Counted from the first letter of the stretch, positions 8,319 through 17,972 are shown. The stretch: 64,000 bases of DNA from an uncultured Alphaproteobacteria bacterium (GCA_903897605.1 CAIUCH010000015.1:20311-84310); one strand, 5' to 3'. The notes: generated by a model from the sequence alone, not told the origin. A program made the numbers and translations.

Positions 8319-9413
8319 ATGAGGGAAAGCGATTTCGAGGCCTGCCGCTTGATGGTGCGGCTGGGGGCGATCACCGAGAATTATAAGAGCTTCCAGCGGC
8401 TGGCGGGGCCGGCCGCCGTGGCGGGCGTAGTCAAGGCCGACGCTTACGGGATGGGAGCCGAATTTGTGGGCCCGGCCTTGGCCGCGGCCGGCTGCGATAC
8501 TTTCTTCGTCGCACGGCTGGAAGAGGGGTTGGCGCTGCGCCGCGCGCTTGGCGCGGGGCCCCGCATTTTCGTGCTGGATGGCGCGCCGTCCGACGCGGTG
8601 CCGGCATTGATCGCGCATCAATTGACACCGGTCTTGAATTCGCTGGCCCAAATCGCGGGCTGGAGCGCCGCCGCCGCCGCATCGCATTGCGCTCTGGATG
8701 CGGCGATCCACATCGACACCGGTATGAACAGGCTCGGTCTGCCGGGGGAGGAATTGGGATTGCTGGCGGCGGAATCGAAGATCCGACTCAAGGCTCTCAA
8801 TCCTGTGCTGCTGATGAGCCATCTCGCCTGCGGCGACGAGGTGGACAACAAGATGAACGACATGCAGCTGTCGCGCTTTCGCAGCGCGCTGGCCATGCTA
8901 CCGCCCGCGCCCGCGAGCCTGGCGGCTTCGGGCGGTTCGTTCCTGGGCCAGCCCTATTGGTTCGATCTGGTGCGGGCCGGTATCGGGCTTTATGGCGGTG
9001 CCCCCCAGATCGGCGGAAAGCCTTTGAAAACCGTGGCGGTTTTGACCGCGCGGGTGCTGCAGCTGCGCCGAATTGACAAGGGAGATGGCGTTGGCTACGC
9101 AGCCACGTTCCGCGCCAAAGAGCCCACCATGATTGCCACCGTGGCGCTGGGTTATGCCGGTGGCATACCGCGCGCCTTGTCCAACAAGGGTTCCGCCTTC
9201 GCGGCGGGCAAGTGTGTGAATTTCGCGGGCCGCGTCTCGATGGATATGACGACGGTGGATGTGAGCGGTCTGGAACTGAAAGCGGGAGACAGTGTGGAGT
9301 TTCTAGGGGACCGGATGATGCTGGAAGAAGCGGCGGCGCTGGCCGACACCAATGCCTATGAAATTCTCACCCGTCTGCGCGTCCCGCGTCACTATACGGA
9401 CGCGGCGTCATGA
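8319..9413 (+). CDS. alr: Alanine racemase
   Basis: A 364-residue PLP enzyme interconverting L- and D-alanine for peptidoglycan. The PLP-lysine motif GVVKADAYGMGA places the Schiff-base Lys at 39 in the N-terminal TIM barrel. The second catalytic base is Tyr260 in GVGYAATFRA, and MSMDMTTVD-type sequence (RVSMDMTTVDVSG) closes the C-terminal beta domain. Lengths match the family (about 360). ATG 8319 is used; an in-frame GTG at 8292 is possible. Its TGA overlaps the mlaE ATG by four bases (ATGA), so alr heads the lipid-transport operon. Confidence 0.93.
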   Translation: MRESDFEACRLMVRLGAITENYKSFQRLAGPAAVAGVVKADAYGMGAEFVGPALAAAGCDTFFVARLEEGLALRRALGAGPRIFVLDGAPSDAVPALIAHQLTPVLNSLAQIAGWSAAAAASHCALDAAIHIDTGMNRLGLPGEELGLLAAESKIRLKALNPVLLMSHLACGDEVDNKMNDMQLSRFRSALAMLPPAPASLAASGGSFLGQPYWFDLVRAGIGLYGGAPQIGGKPLKTVAVLTARVLQLRRIDKGDGVGYAATFRAKEPTMIATVALGYAGGIPRALSNKGSAFAAGKCVNFAGRVSMDMTTVDVSGLELKAGDSVEFLGDRMMLEEAAALADTNAYEILTRLRVPRHYTDAAS

Positions 9414-10183
9414 ATTTGTTTGCCGCCATTGGACGCGCTGTTCTGATTTTGCTGGCACAGATCGGGCGCGTGACCCGCTTCACCGGCCAGACCCTGGCGG
9501 CGATCTTCAGCCCGCCTTTTTATGGCCGCCTGCTGGGGCAACAGATCATGCGGATCGGCTATTTTTCCTTGCCGGTGGTGGGATTGACGGCGCTTTCCAC
9601 CGGCGCGGTGCTGGCGCTGCAGATCTATCTGGGCGGCAATCGCTATGGCGCCGAGGCCATCGTGCCGCAGATCGTGGTCCTGGGTATCACCCGCGAGCTG
9701 GGTCCGGTGATTGCGGGCCTGATGGTGGCGGGCCGGGTTGCCGCCGCCATCGCGGCCGAGCTCGGCACCATGAAAGTGACGGAGCAGATCGACGCGCTCA
9801 CCACGCTCGCCACCAATCCGATCAAATATCTGGTGGTGCCGCGGCTGCTGGCGGCGGTGATCTCGCTGCCGTTCCTCACCGCAGCGGGGGATTCCATCGG
9901 CGTGCTGGGCGGTTATCTGGTCTCGACCTACAATCTGGGCTTCACCGGCTCGATCTATCTCAAGAACACGGTCGATTTCGCCAAGAACGAGGACATCACG
10001 TCGGGCTTGATCAAGGCCGCGGTGTTCGGATTCATCATCGCCCTGATGGGTTGCTATAACGGATTTTACTCCAAGGGCGGCGCCCAAGGCGTCGGCGCGG
10101 CCACCACCAACGCCGTGGTGTCGTCCTGCTGTCTGATCCTGGCGGCCGACTTTGTTCTCACCGCCATCTTGTTCCACACATGA
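9410..10183 (+). CDS. mlaE: MlaE-family ABC transporter permease
   Basis: A 257-residue permease of the MlaE/Ttg2B/YrbE family, the inner-membrane part of retrograde phospholipid (Mla) or related lipid importers. An N-terminal interfacial helix is followed by five predicted membrane helices. The family signatures GITRELGPVIAGLMVAGRV (near 104-122) and GTMKVTEQIDAL (near 130-141) are intact. It overlaps alr upstream and mlaF downstream by ATGA, implying one transcript. The expected MCE-domain partner MlaD is not encoded next to it. Confidence 0.92.
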   Translation: MNLFAAIGRAVLILLAQIGRVTRFTGQTLAAIFSPPFYGRLLGQQIMRIGYFSLPVVGLTALSTGAVLALQIYLGGNRYGAEAIVPQIVVLGITRELGPVIAGLMVAGRVAAAIAAELGTMKVTEQIDALTTLATNPIKYLVVPRLLAAVISLPFLTAAGDSIGVLGGYLVSTYNLGFTGSIYLKNTVDFAKNEDITSGLIKAAVFGFIIALMGCYNGFYSKGGAQGVGAATTNAVVSSCCLILAADFVLTAILFHT

Positions 10184-10947
10184 CCGCAATGATCGAGATT
10201 ATCGGCCTTAAGAAACGCTTTGGCCCCAAGGTGGTGCTGGACGGCATCGATCTGACGGTCGAAAAGCAATCCTCCACGGTGATCATCGGCGGGTCGGGTA
10301 CCGGCAAGTCCGTCGCCATCAAATCCATTCTGGGCATCATCACCCCGGACGAGGGCACCATCCGGATCGATGGCCAGGACGTGACGGATCTGAGGGGCGC
10401 GGCCCGCGATCCCCTGATGAAGAAATTCGGCATGCTGTTCCAGGGCGGAGCCTTGTTTGACAGTCTGCCGGTCTGGGAAAATGTCGCTTTCGGGCTGATC
10501 CAGGGCCATGGCATGGCGCGCGCCAAGGCTAAGGATGTCGCCATTGAGAAGCTGGCCAAGGTGGGCCTTGGCAGCGACGTCGCCTATCTCAGCCCGGCGG
10601 AATTGTCGGGCGGCATGCAGAAGCGCGTCGGCTTGGCCCGCGCCATCGCGGCGGACCCGCAGATCATCTTTTTCGACGAGCCCACCACGGGGCTTGATCC
10701 CATCATGGCTGACGTCATCAACGATCTCATAATTTCGACCGTCAAGGATGTCGGCGCCACGGCATTGTCCATTACCCACGACATGACAAGCGCCCGGAAA
10801 ATCTCCGACCGCATCGCCATGCTCTATGCCGGCAAGATCATCTGGAACGGTCCCACCGGCGACATCGACCATAGCAGCAATCCCTATGTCGATCAGTTCA
10901 TCCATGGGAAAGCCGAGGGGCCGATCAAGATGGCGGTAAAGGCCTAG
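10180..10947 (+). CDS. mlaF: MlaF-family ABC transporter ATP-binding protein
   Basis: A 255-residue ABC ATPase that powers the MlaE permease. Walker A GGSGTGKSVA lies at 37-46, signature LSGGMQKRVGLARA near 143-156, and Walker B IIFFDEPTTGLDP near 164-176. The reduced Q-loop context and the MQKR signature are typical of the Mla subfamily. It starts within the mlaE stop (ATGA). Its own TAG is overlapped by one base by the next GTG start, so the DUF2332 gene is probably co-translated. Confidence 0.93.
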   Translation: MTAMIEIIGLKKRFGPKVVLDGIDLTVEKQSSTVIIGGSGTGKSVAIKSILGIITPDEGTIRIDGQDVTDLRGAARDPLMKKFGMLFQGGALFDSLPVWENVAFGLIQGHGMARAKAKDVAIEKLAKVGLGSDVAYLSPAELSGGMQKRVGLARAIAADPQIIFFDEPTTGLDPIMADVINDLIISTVKDVGATALSITHDMTSARKISDRIAMLYAGKIIWNGPTGDIDHSSNPYVDQFIHGKAEGPIKMAVKA

Positions 10948-11912
10948 TGCCGGCGGGGGCAGGCTCGCTGTCGGACAGCTATACGCAATTCGCGCGCGCC
11001 GCGACGGGCCGCTCGCCGCTCTATGTCGAGCTGGCCAACGGGGTCGCCCAGGATAGCGAATTGCTGGCGCGCATCGCTGTCCTGCCGAATGAAAAACAGC
11101 AGCCCAATCTTCTTTTGGGGGCGATGAAATATCTGTTCGGCCCGGCCCAGGACTGGCCGCATTTTCGCGGCCAGGCGCAGGACAATTGGCCGGCGATCGA
11201 GGCGGTGATGCGGGTTCGCCGCACCCAGACCAACGAGCCGGCACGCTGCGCCACTTTGCTGCCGTTGCTGGCGCAGTTGCCGCAGCCGCTGGCATTGCTG
11301 GAGGTCGGCGCCGCGGCAGGGCTTTGTCTGCAGCCGGACAAATATGCCTATGACTATGGCGGACGGCGGGTCGCGCCGTCGGTCATCACCACCAATGCGC
11401 CGGTCTTTCATTGCCTCGCGGATGCCGGCACGCCGATCCCGCACCGCAATGTCCAGGTGGCGTGGCGCGCTGGCCTGGATATCAATCCGCTGGATGTCGG
11501 CAATGACGAAGACGTGCGCTGGCTGAAGGCGCTGGTCTGGCCGGGCGAGGGGAATCGCGAGGCGCTTCTGGGCCAGGCCCTCGCGATTGCGCGTACCGAC
11601 CCGCCCCGCATTGTGCGGGGCGATCTTCGCCGCGATCTTCCGGCATTGGCCGCCGAGGCGCCGAAAAATGCCACCCTGGTGATCATGCACAGCGCCGTGC
11701 TCAATTATGTTTCCGATCCAGCCGAACGCATCGCATTTGCCGATACCGTTCGCGCCACCGGTGCCCGCTGGGTTTCCAATGAAGGTCCGGATGTTTTTTT
11801 CTGGGACAACCAGCGTGCCTGGCCCGCCGGATCATTTTTCATCCTGGCGCTGGACGGCAAACCTGTCGCCCGCACCGAATCCCACGGCGCCTCGATTGAA
11901 TGGCTGGCTTGA
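10947..11912 (+). CDS. DUF2332 family protein
   Basis: A 321-residue DUF2332 protein, uncharacterised. Recognisable family features are the start region YTQFARAATGRSPLYVELA, the central LALLEVGAAAGLCLQPDKY (about 112-130), which resembles a SAM-type nucleotide-binding loop, and the late VIMHSAVLNYV segment. The glycine-rich loop has led to suggestions of a methyltransferase-like fold; this is inference. GTG at 10947 overlaps the mlaF TAG by one base. No membrane segment is seen. Confidence 0.82.
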   Translation: MPAGAGSLSDSYTQFARAATGRSPLYVELANGVAQDSELLARIAVLPNEKQQPNLLLGAMKYLFGPAQDWPHFRGQAQDNWPAIEAVMRVRRTQTNEPARCATLLPLLAQLPQPLALLEVGAAAGLCLQPDKYAYDYGGRRVAPSVITTNAPVFHCLADAGTPIPHRNVQVAWRAGLDINPLDVGNDEDVRWLKALVWPGEGNREALLGQALAIARTDPPRIVRGDLRRDLPALAAEAPKNATLVIMHSAVLNYVSDPAERIAFADTVRATGARWVSNEGPDVFFWDNQRAWPAGSFFILALDGKPVARTESHGASIEWLA

Positions 11913-11933
11913 CGAATATGCTAAACTAGAATC

Positions 11934-13349
11934 ATGGCCAAAAGCGCTTCCTCATTTGTCTGCCAATCCTGCGGCGCGACTGCGCCCAAATGGTCGGGCA
12001 AATGCGAAGCCTGTGGCGGCTGGAACACCATCACCGAGGAAGGTGCCGCTCCGCCCATCGGCGCCAGCGCCACCAGGCGGATAAAGGGCCGAAAATTTGT
12101 CCTGGAAGATTTGAAGACCGAAGACGCGCCCCCGCCCCGCCGCATTACCGGCATCGGCGAATTCGACCGGGTTTGCGGCGGCGGCCTGGTGCCCGGTTCC
12201 GCCATCCTGGTGGGTGGCGATCCGGGCATTGGCAAATCCACACTGATCCTTCAGGCGCTGGGCGAGTATGCCCGCAAGGGTGGTCACGCGGTTTATATTT
12301 CCGGCGAAGAGGCGATGGCGCAGGTGCGCATGCGCGGCGCCCGCATGGATCTGTCACAGGTGCCGCTCAATCTGGGCGCGGCCACAAACGTCGAGGATAT
12401 TCTTGCGACCCTGGAAGGCGCCTCTTTTCATGGGAAGAATAGGCCCCCCGGCATCGTCGCCATCGATTCCATCCAGACCCTGTGGACCGGCGCGCTGGAT
12501 GCGGCGCCCGGCACCATCGCCCAGGTCCGTACCGCCAGCTTCGATCTGGTGCGTTACGCCAAATCTTCCGGCGCGGCGGTGATCCTGGTTGGGCATGTCA
12601 CCAAGGACGGCCAGATCGCGGGCCCCAAGGCGGTCGAGCATCTGGTGGATGCGGTGCTCTATTTCGAGGGCGAGCGTGGCCATCATTTCCGCGTGCTTCG
12701 GGCGGTGAAGAACCGTTTCGGCCCCACCGATGAGATCGGTGTGTTCGAGATGACGGGCAAGGGGCTGGCGGAAGTGGCAAACCCCTCCGCGCTGTTCCTG
12801 GGCGACCGGGATTCCAGCGCCCCCGGCACGGCGGTATTCGCGGGGCTTGAAGGCACGCGGCCCTTGCTCTGCGAAATCCAGGCGCTGGTGGCGGCCACGA
12901 GTTACGGCACCCCGCGCCGCGCCGTGGTGGGCTGGGATACCGGCCGGCTGGCCATGATCCTGGCGGTTCTGGATGCGCGGGCCGGCGTTGGAATTTCGGG
13001 GTCGGATGTCTATCTCAACATCGCTGGCGGCTTGAAAATCTCGGAGCCCGCCTGCGATCTGGCGGCCGCGGCGGCGCTGGTGTCATCGGTGGGAGGCGCG
13101 CCTTTGCCCAAGGACACGGTATTCTTCGGCGAGATTTCGCTATCGGGCGATATCCGCCCCGTGCCCCAGGCGGAAGGGCGGCTGAAGGAAGCGGCCAAGC
13201 TGGGCTTCAAGCAGGCCTTTGTTCCCAAGGGAACCAAGGTGGATGGGCTTGGGCTGAAATTAACGGAAGTTACCAGCGTGGCGGATCTGCTGGTTTTTGC
13301 CCCGCGCCCGTCCCGCTCGCAGCCTGCAAAAGTGCCGTCCTCGAATTGA
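11934..13349 (+). CDS. radA: DNA repair protein RadA
   Basis: A 471-residue RadA/Sms branch-migration ATPase that helps RecA-mediated recombination. The C4 zinc finger uses Cys10, Cys13, Cys24 and Cys27. Walker A GGDPGIGKST lies near 93-102, the RadA-specific KNRFG motif near 258-262, and a Lon-protease-like C-terminal domain fills about 290-455. Overall length is standard. The gene starts 21 bases after the DUF2332 gene; the ATG is directly preceded by TAAACTAGAATC with no Shine-Dalgarno, so a very short leader is possible. Confidence 0.96.
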   Translation: MAKSASSFVCQSCGATAPKWSGKCEACGGWNTITEEGAAPPIGASATRRIKGRKFVLEDLKTEDAPPPRRITGIGEFDRVCGGGLVPGSAILVGGDPGIGKSTLILQALGEYARKGGHAVYISGEEAMAQVRMRGARMDLSQVPLNLGAATNVEDILATLEGASFHGKNRPPGIVAIDSIQTLWTGALDAAPGTIAQVRTASFDLVRYAKSSGAAVILVGHVTKDGQIAGPKAVEHLVDAVLYFEGERGHHFRVLRAVKNRFGPTDEIGVFEMTGKGLAEVANPSALFLGDRDSSAPGTAVFAGLEGTRPLLCEIQALVAATSYGTPRRAVVGWDTGRLAMILAVLDARAGVGISGSDVYLNIAGGLKISEPACDLAAAAALVSSVGGAPLPKDTVFFGEISLSGDIRPVPQAEGRLKEAAKLGFKQAFVPKGTKVDGLGLKLTEVTSVADLLVFAPRPSRSQPAKVPSSN

Positions 13350-13399
13350 GACCTGACGTTTTTCGCAAAGCCAAACCCTAAAACTGCTAGAATCGAATC

Positions 13400-14125
13400 A
13401 TGACCCTGCCCCTCACATTCATTGATGTTCTGGTGGTGCTGGTGGTGATTGTTTCCGCCGCCTACGCCGCCTGGCGAGGGTTCTTGTCCGAGGCGCTTGG
13501 CATATTCGCCTGGGGCGCGGCCGCGTTCGCCACCATCTATTTTGGCCCCTGGTTGATTCCGCTGATGCGGGATGTGATCGCCACGCCCTGGGTGGCTTCC
13601 CTGGCGGCCTATGCCGGCATTTTCCTGGTCGTGCTTATTCCACTTTCCTTTATCGGGAATCGCTTTTCCGAAACCGTGAAACATTCCCCGATCGGGCCAC
13701 TGGACCGGGCGCTGGGCATCGCCTTCGGCGTGGTGAGGGGGCTGGTGATCGTGGGATTGGCTTATCTGGCGTTTACCTATTTCGTGCCCATCCGCCAGCA
13801 GCCGTCCGCATTGACGCAGGCGCGCAGCTTGCCCCTGATGCAATCCACCGCCGAAGTGCTGCTGTCTCTGGCTCCAGACCGCGATTACGCGGATTTCGCC
13901 GCCACGCCTCCCAAGCGGGGCGGGGCGCATCATGATGAATTGGGCGATCTGATCCGCCGCAATGGCGAGGCAAACCAGGTCTCGGACTCCACGCAGAGTG
14001 GGGATCATGTGCAACACAAAAGCACATCGTCCGCGCCCGTCCAGAAAGCCTATGGCGCCAAGGACCGCCGCGCGCTAGACAGCCTTTTCGGGGCCACAGG
14101 GAACGGCGGAAACGGCAAGCCATGA
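13400..14125 (+). CDS. cvpA: CvpA family inner-membrane protein
   Basis: A 241-residue CvpA-family protein with four predicted membrane helices in the first 135 residues (LTFIDVLVVLVVIVSAAYA at the start, and the family box AWRGFLSEALGIFAWGAAAF at about 24-43). The last 100 residues are polar and probably disordered. CvpA was first linked to colicin V production and is nearly always beside purF; its function is unresolved. The TGA overlaps purF by four bases (ATGA), consistent with co-translation. Confidence 0.9.
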   Translation: MTLPLTFIDVLVVLVVIVSAAYAAWRGFLSEALGIFAWGAAAFATIYFGPWLIPLMRDVIATPWVASLAAYAGIFLVVLIPLSFIGNRFSETVKHSPIGPLDRALGIAFGVVRGLVIVGLAYLAFTYFVPIRQQPSALTQARSLPLMQSTAEVLLSLAPDRDYADFAATPPKRGGAHHDELGDLIRRNGEANQVSDSTQSGDHVQHKSTSSAPVQKAYGAKDRRALDSLFGATGNGGNGKP

Positions 14126-15600
14126 CCGGCCAAAATGACCATATGCCCAATGCGGCCACTTTCGACGACGATACGCTGCATGAAGAGTGCGGCGTTTTTG
14201 GCATTTTCGGCCATGCCGATGCTGGCGCGCTGAGCGTGCTGGGCCTGCATGCGCTTCAGCATCGCGGTCAAGAAGCGGCGGGCATCGTCACTTACGACAA
14301 TGGCCAGTTCATTGCCGAGCGCCATATCGGTCTGGTGGGTGACGCCTTTGGGCGCAAATCCGACGCCGCCAAGAATCTGAAGGGCCAATATGCGGTGGGC
14401 CATGTGCGCTATTCCACCGCCGGCGGCTCCAACGCCCGCAACATCCAGCCAATCTTCGCCGATCTGACCGGCGGCGGCATTGCGGTGGCGCATAACGGCA
14501 ACCTCACCAATGCGCATACCTTGCGCACCGGCCTGGTGGCCCAGGGCGCCATCTTCCAGTCCACCTCCGACACCGAAACCATCGTGCATCTAGCGGCGCG
14601 CAGCACCTGCGTGCGCATCGTCGACAAGCTGATCGACGCCCTGCGCCAGGTGGAAGGCGCCTATTCGCTGGTGGCATTGACTTCCAAGAAGTTGATCGGC
14701 GTGCGCGATCCTTTCGGGGTGCGTCCGTTGGTTCTGGGGATGCTGGAAGGTGCGCCGATCCTGGCCTCGGAAAGCTGCGCCCTGGACATCATCGGCGCGC
14801 AATTCGTGCGCGACATCAAGCCGGGCGAGATGGTGGTGATCACCACCGACGGCATCGAAAGCCATTATCCCTTCAAGCCGCAGCAGCATCGCTTCTGTGT
14901 GTTCGAATACATCTATTTCGCGCGGCCGGATTCTACCATGGAAGGCCGCAATGTCTACGACGCCCGCAAGCGCATCGGTGAAGTGCTGGCCGAGGAATCG
15001 CCGATCAACGCCGACATGATCATCCCGGTGCCGGATTCCGGAGTGCCGGCGGCGCTGGGTTATGCGAATGCGGCGAATATTCCTTTCGAGCTGGGCATCA
15101 TCCGCAATCATTATGTCGGCCGTACCTTCATCGAACCGTCGGACCGTATCCGCCATCTGGGTGTCAGGCTGAAGCACAACCCCAACCGGGCCATGCTCAA
15201 GGGCAAGCGGGTGGTGCTGGTGGATGATTCCATCGTGCGCGGCACCACTTCCAAAAAGATCGTGGAAATGGTGCGCGACGCCGGTGCCGCCGAAGTGCAT
15301 TTTCGGGTCGCCAGCCCGCCGACGACCCATTCCTGTTTTTATGGCGTGGACACGCCCAACACCGACGATCTTCTGGCGCACCGCATGGATGTCGAAGGCA
15401 TGCGCCGCTTTATCGGCGCCGACAGTCTGGCCTTCATTTCCATGAACGGGCTTTACCGGGCGATGGAAAAGCCGGTCCGCGATCCGCGTGCGCCTGGCTT
15501 TTGTGACGCCTGCTTCTCCGGCGAATATCCGATCGAGCTCACCGACATCTCCGGCGGTGCCCGCGATCGCCAGCTTTCGCTGCTCGCCGACGTCGCTTAA
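14122..15600 (+). CDS. purF: Amidophosphoribosyltransferase
   Basis: A 492-residue first enzyme of de novo purine synthesis (PRPP plus glutamine to phosphoribosylamine). Residues 1-22 look like a propeptide: after HEE the Cys23 of CGVFGIFG would become the N-terminal glutamine-hydrolysing nucleophile. The PRPP loop VVLVDDSIVRGTTS lies near 365-378. Cys259, Cys405, Cys461 and Cys464 occupy the positions of the four 4Fe-4S ligands of Bacillus-type PurF, so this is the iron-sulfur, self-processing class. It is coupled to cvpA. Confidence 0.96.
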   Translation: MTGQNDHMPNAATFDDDTLHEECGVFGIFGHADAGALSVLGLHALQHRGQEAAGIVTYDNGQFIAERHIGLVGDAFGRKSDAAKNLKGQYAVGHVRYSTAGGSNARNIQPIFADLTGGGIAVAHNGNLTNAHTLRTGLVAQGAIFQSTSDTETIVHLAARSTCVRIVDKLIDALRQVEGAYSLVALTSKKLIGVRDPFGVRPLVLGMLEGAPILASESCALDIIGAQFVRDIKPGEMVVITTDGIESHYPFKPQQHRFCVFEYIYFARPDSTMEGRNVYDARKRIGEVLAEESPINADMIIPVPDSGVPAALGYANAANIPFELGIIRNHYVGRTFIEPSDRIRHLGVRLKHNPNRAMLKGKRVVLVDDSIVRGTTSKKIVEMVRDAGAAEVHFRVASPPTTHSCFYGVDTPNTDDLLAHRMDVEGMRRFIGADSLAFISMNGLYRAMEKPVRDPRAPGFCDACFSGEYPIELTDISGGARDRQLSLLADVA

Positions 15601-15615
15601 ATCTTCAGAGACGCC

Positions 15616-16326
15616 ATGACCAAAGCTTATTCCGGCAAGATCGCGCTCGTCACCGGTGCGTCGCGCGGCATCGGCCGCGCCGCCGCCGTCGCCTTGGGAC
15701 GGGAAGGCGCACATGTGATTTGCGTTGCCCGCACGGTGGGCGGCTTGGAGGAAACCGACGACGCCATCCAGAAGGCCGGCGGCAGCGCCACCCTGGTGCC
15801 GCTCAATTTGAAGGACTTCGCCGCGATCGACCGGCTGGGCGCTTCGATTTTCGAGCGCTGGAAAAAGCTCGACATGTTTCTCGGCAATGCCGCCATACTG
15901 GGTGTGCTGACGCCGCTGGCGCATCTGGACCCCAAGATCTTTCAGGAATTGTTGGACATCAACATCACTGCCAATTGGCGATTGATCCGCTCCCTCGATC
16001 CCCTGCTGCAGCAATCCGACGCCGGGCGCGTATTGTTCGTCAGTTCGGCGGCGGCGCGCCGCCACACGCCCTATTGGGGCGGCTATGCCATGAGCAAGGC
16101 GGCATTGGAAATGCTGGCCTTTACCTATGCCGCGGAGTGCGGCGGCACCAAGGTAAAGGTGAATGCTTTGGATCCTGGTCCGGTTCGCACCATGATGCGG
16201 ATGAAGGCGATGCCGGGGGAGGATCCGGCCACCTTGCCGCGGCCGGAAGAGTTGACCCCGATGATCCTGGAAGCCCTGTCGCCCTCGAACGACAAGAATG
16301 GTGAACTGATCAAGTTCCGCAAATGA
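15616..16326 (+). CDS. SDR family oxidoreductase
   Basis: A 236-residue classical short-chain dehydrogenase. The cofactor motif TGASRGIG is at 13-20, the NAAI box near 92-95, and the catalytic Tyr157-xxx-Lys161 pair lies in GYAMSKAA with serines (SSAAA) just upstream. The substrate is not predictable. It follows purF by 15 bases and probably shares its transcript. It ends before a hairpin that separates it from the convergent der gene. Confidence 0.87.
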   Translation: MTKAYSGKIALVTGASRGIGRAAAVALGREGAHVICVARTVGGLEETDDAIQKAGGSATLVPLNLKDFAAIDRLGASIFERWKKLDMFLGNAAILGVLTPLAHLDPKIFQELLDINITANWRLIRSLDPLLQQSDAGRVLFVSSAAARRHTPYWGGYAMSKAALEMLAFTYAAECGGTKVKVNALDPGPVRTMMRMKAMPGEDPATLPRPEELTPMILEALSPSNDKNGELIKFRK

Positions 16327-16370
16327 CACGCGAAGGTCGTTCTTCGGCGTCGCATCCAAAATGATTCGCC

Positions 16371-16393
16371 ATGGGTGGATTTGATCCGCCCAT
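16371..16393. terminator. Hairpin between convergent SDR and der genes
   Basis: A 10-base stem with one G-T pair (ATGGGTGGAT / ATCCGCCCAT) and a 3-base loop lies in the 113-base gap between two convergent genes. There is no long T tract on either strand, so it is at best a weak bidirectional terminator. Confidence 0.35.
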
Positions 16394-16439
16394 CCATGGA
16401 TGATCGGCTCAAGGCCGGTGATGGTGAGATTTTGAGAGA

Positions 16440-17894
16440 TTATTTTTTCGGATCGTAGGGATTCTTGGTATTGCGCATGACCAGGCGCAGCGGCGTTCCC
16501 TTGAGGTCGAAATTATCCTTGAGGCCGTTCACCAGATAGCGCTGGTAATCCTCCGGCAAGGCGTCGAGCTGGTTGCCGAACAGCGCGAAGGTGGGCGGCC
16601 GCGCTTTGGTCTGGGTCATGTAGCGGATGCGCACCCGCCGTCCCCGGATCGCGGGTGGTGCGTGACGGGCAAGGGCGCTTTCCAGAAACCGATTCAGGAC
16701 CGAGGTCGAGATGCGGCTGTTCCAGGCCCGGTCGGCTGCCAGGATAGCCTCCGGCAATCGATTCAGCCCTTCGCCGGTGCGCGCCGATATCGCGACCATG
16801 GCGGCGCCCGCCACTTGCGGCAACAGCCGGTCGAGCTTTTCGCGCAGCTCGGAAATCGCGCCCTGCTTGTTGTTCTTGAGGTCCCATTTGTTGACGGCAA
16901 AGACGACGGCGCGGCCTTCGCGCGCGATCAGGTCGGCGATCACAAGATCCTGTTTCTCGAAAGGCTGTTCGGCGTCGATCATCACCACCACGCAATCGGC
17001 AAAGCGGATGGCATCCAAGGTCGAGCCCACCGACATTTCTTCCAGGGTCTCGCCGGCAACCCTGGCTTTCTTGCGCAGGCCCGCCGTGTCGTGCAGCAGG
17101 ACCTCGCGATCCTCGATTTTCCAGGGCGCGGCGATGGAATCGCGCGTCAGCCCCGCTTCCGGTCCGGTGATGGAGCGCGCTTCGCCCAGAAGCTGGTTGA
17201 ACAGGCTCGATTTGCCCACATTGGGCCGCCCCACCAGCGCCAGCCTGAGCGGCTTTGAGCGGTAATCGAAATCGGCCTCTTCGCTTTCCTCTTGGTCTTC
17301 CTCGCTCTGGAGGACGTCTTCCTCTTCCTCGACCGGCGCGCGGGGTGCGAACTGTTCCAGGGCCGACGCCAGTTCCGCCATCCCAAGGGCATGTTCGGCG
17401 GATATCTTGAGTGGTTCGCCGAAACCGAGCGCGAAGACATCGGTCATCGCCGAGGGTTCGATGCGGCCTTCGCATTTGTTGGCGGCCAGGATCACCGGCT
17501 TGCCGGCCCGGTGCAGCGCCGCCGCAATGATTTCATCCCCAGTGGTGACGCCGGCCCTGGCATCGATCACGAACAGCAGGGCATCGGCCTCCTCGATGGC
17601 GGCCAGGGTCTGGCCGGTCATCCGCGCGCTCAGGCTTTCGGACGCGCGTCCTTCCGGGACGTCCTCGAAACCGGCCGTGTCGATCAGCCGCAATTCCATG
17701 CCGTCGAACACCGCATCCGCCACCCGGCGATCGCGGGTCACACCCGGCGTGTCATGCACAAGGGCGATGCGCCGTCCGGCGATGCGGTTGAAGAGGCTCG
17801 ATTTGCCGACATTGGGCCTGCCGACAATCGCCAAGGTGAAATGGCGCGGTTCTTTTGGCCCCTGGGTTCGTCGCTTGTCGCTCATGGACGTCAT
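16440..17894 (-). CDS. der: Ribosome biogenesis GTPase Der
   Basis: A 484-residue double-GTPase (EngA) needed for 50S subunit maturation. The two P-loops GRPNVGKSSLF lie at about 25-35 and 222-232, each followed by switch and NKxD-type boxes (AANK near 137-140). An unusually acidic linker (about 189-208, mostly Glu/Asp) joins the two G domains; the C-terminal KH-like domain ends PYDPKK. Start choice: ATG at 17894 sits ten bases after GAGGAG; a GTG at 17900 and an ATG at 17885 are alternatives. Last gene of the TPR-bamB-der operon. Confidence 0.95.
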   Translation of the reverse strand: MTSMSDKRRTQGPKEPRHFTLAIVGRPNVGKSSLFNRIAGRRIALVHDTPGVTRDRRVADAVFDGMELRLIDTAGFEDVPEGRASESLSARMTGQTLAAIEEADALLFVIDARAGVTTGDEIIAAALHRAGKPVILAANKCEGRIEPSAMTDVFALGFGEPLKISAEHALGMAELASALEQFAPRAPVEEEEDVLQSEEDQEESEEADFDYRSKPLRLALVGRPNVGKSSLFNQLLGEARSITGPEAGLTRDSIAAPWKIEDREVLLHDTAGLRKKARVAGETLEEMSVGSTLDAIRFADCVVVMIDAEQPFEKQDLVIADLIAREGRAVVFAVNKWDLKNNKQGAISELREKLDRLLPQVAGAAMVAISARTGEGLNRLPEAILAADRAWNSRISTSVLNRFLESALARHAPPAIRGRRVRIRYMTQTKARPPTFALFGNQLDALPEDYQRYLVNGLKDNFDLKGTPLRLVMRNTKNPYDPKK

Positions 17895-17972
17895 GTCCAC
17901 ATCGCTCCTCGCTCCTGCCCAGGAACCAAAATTCCTCGCGCCGGGCGGTTTGGTTGAAAACGAAAGGCGTTT

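Noticed and set aside
11909..11933. TTGACG and TAGAAT just before radA as a promoter
   Set aside because: The spacing between the hexamers is only 12 bases and the -10 would end one base before the ATG, so a functional promoter of that form is not credible.
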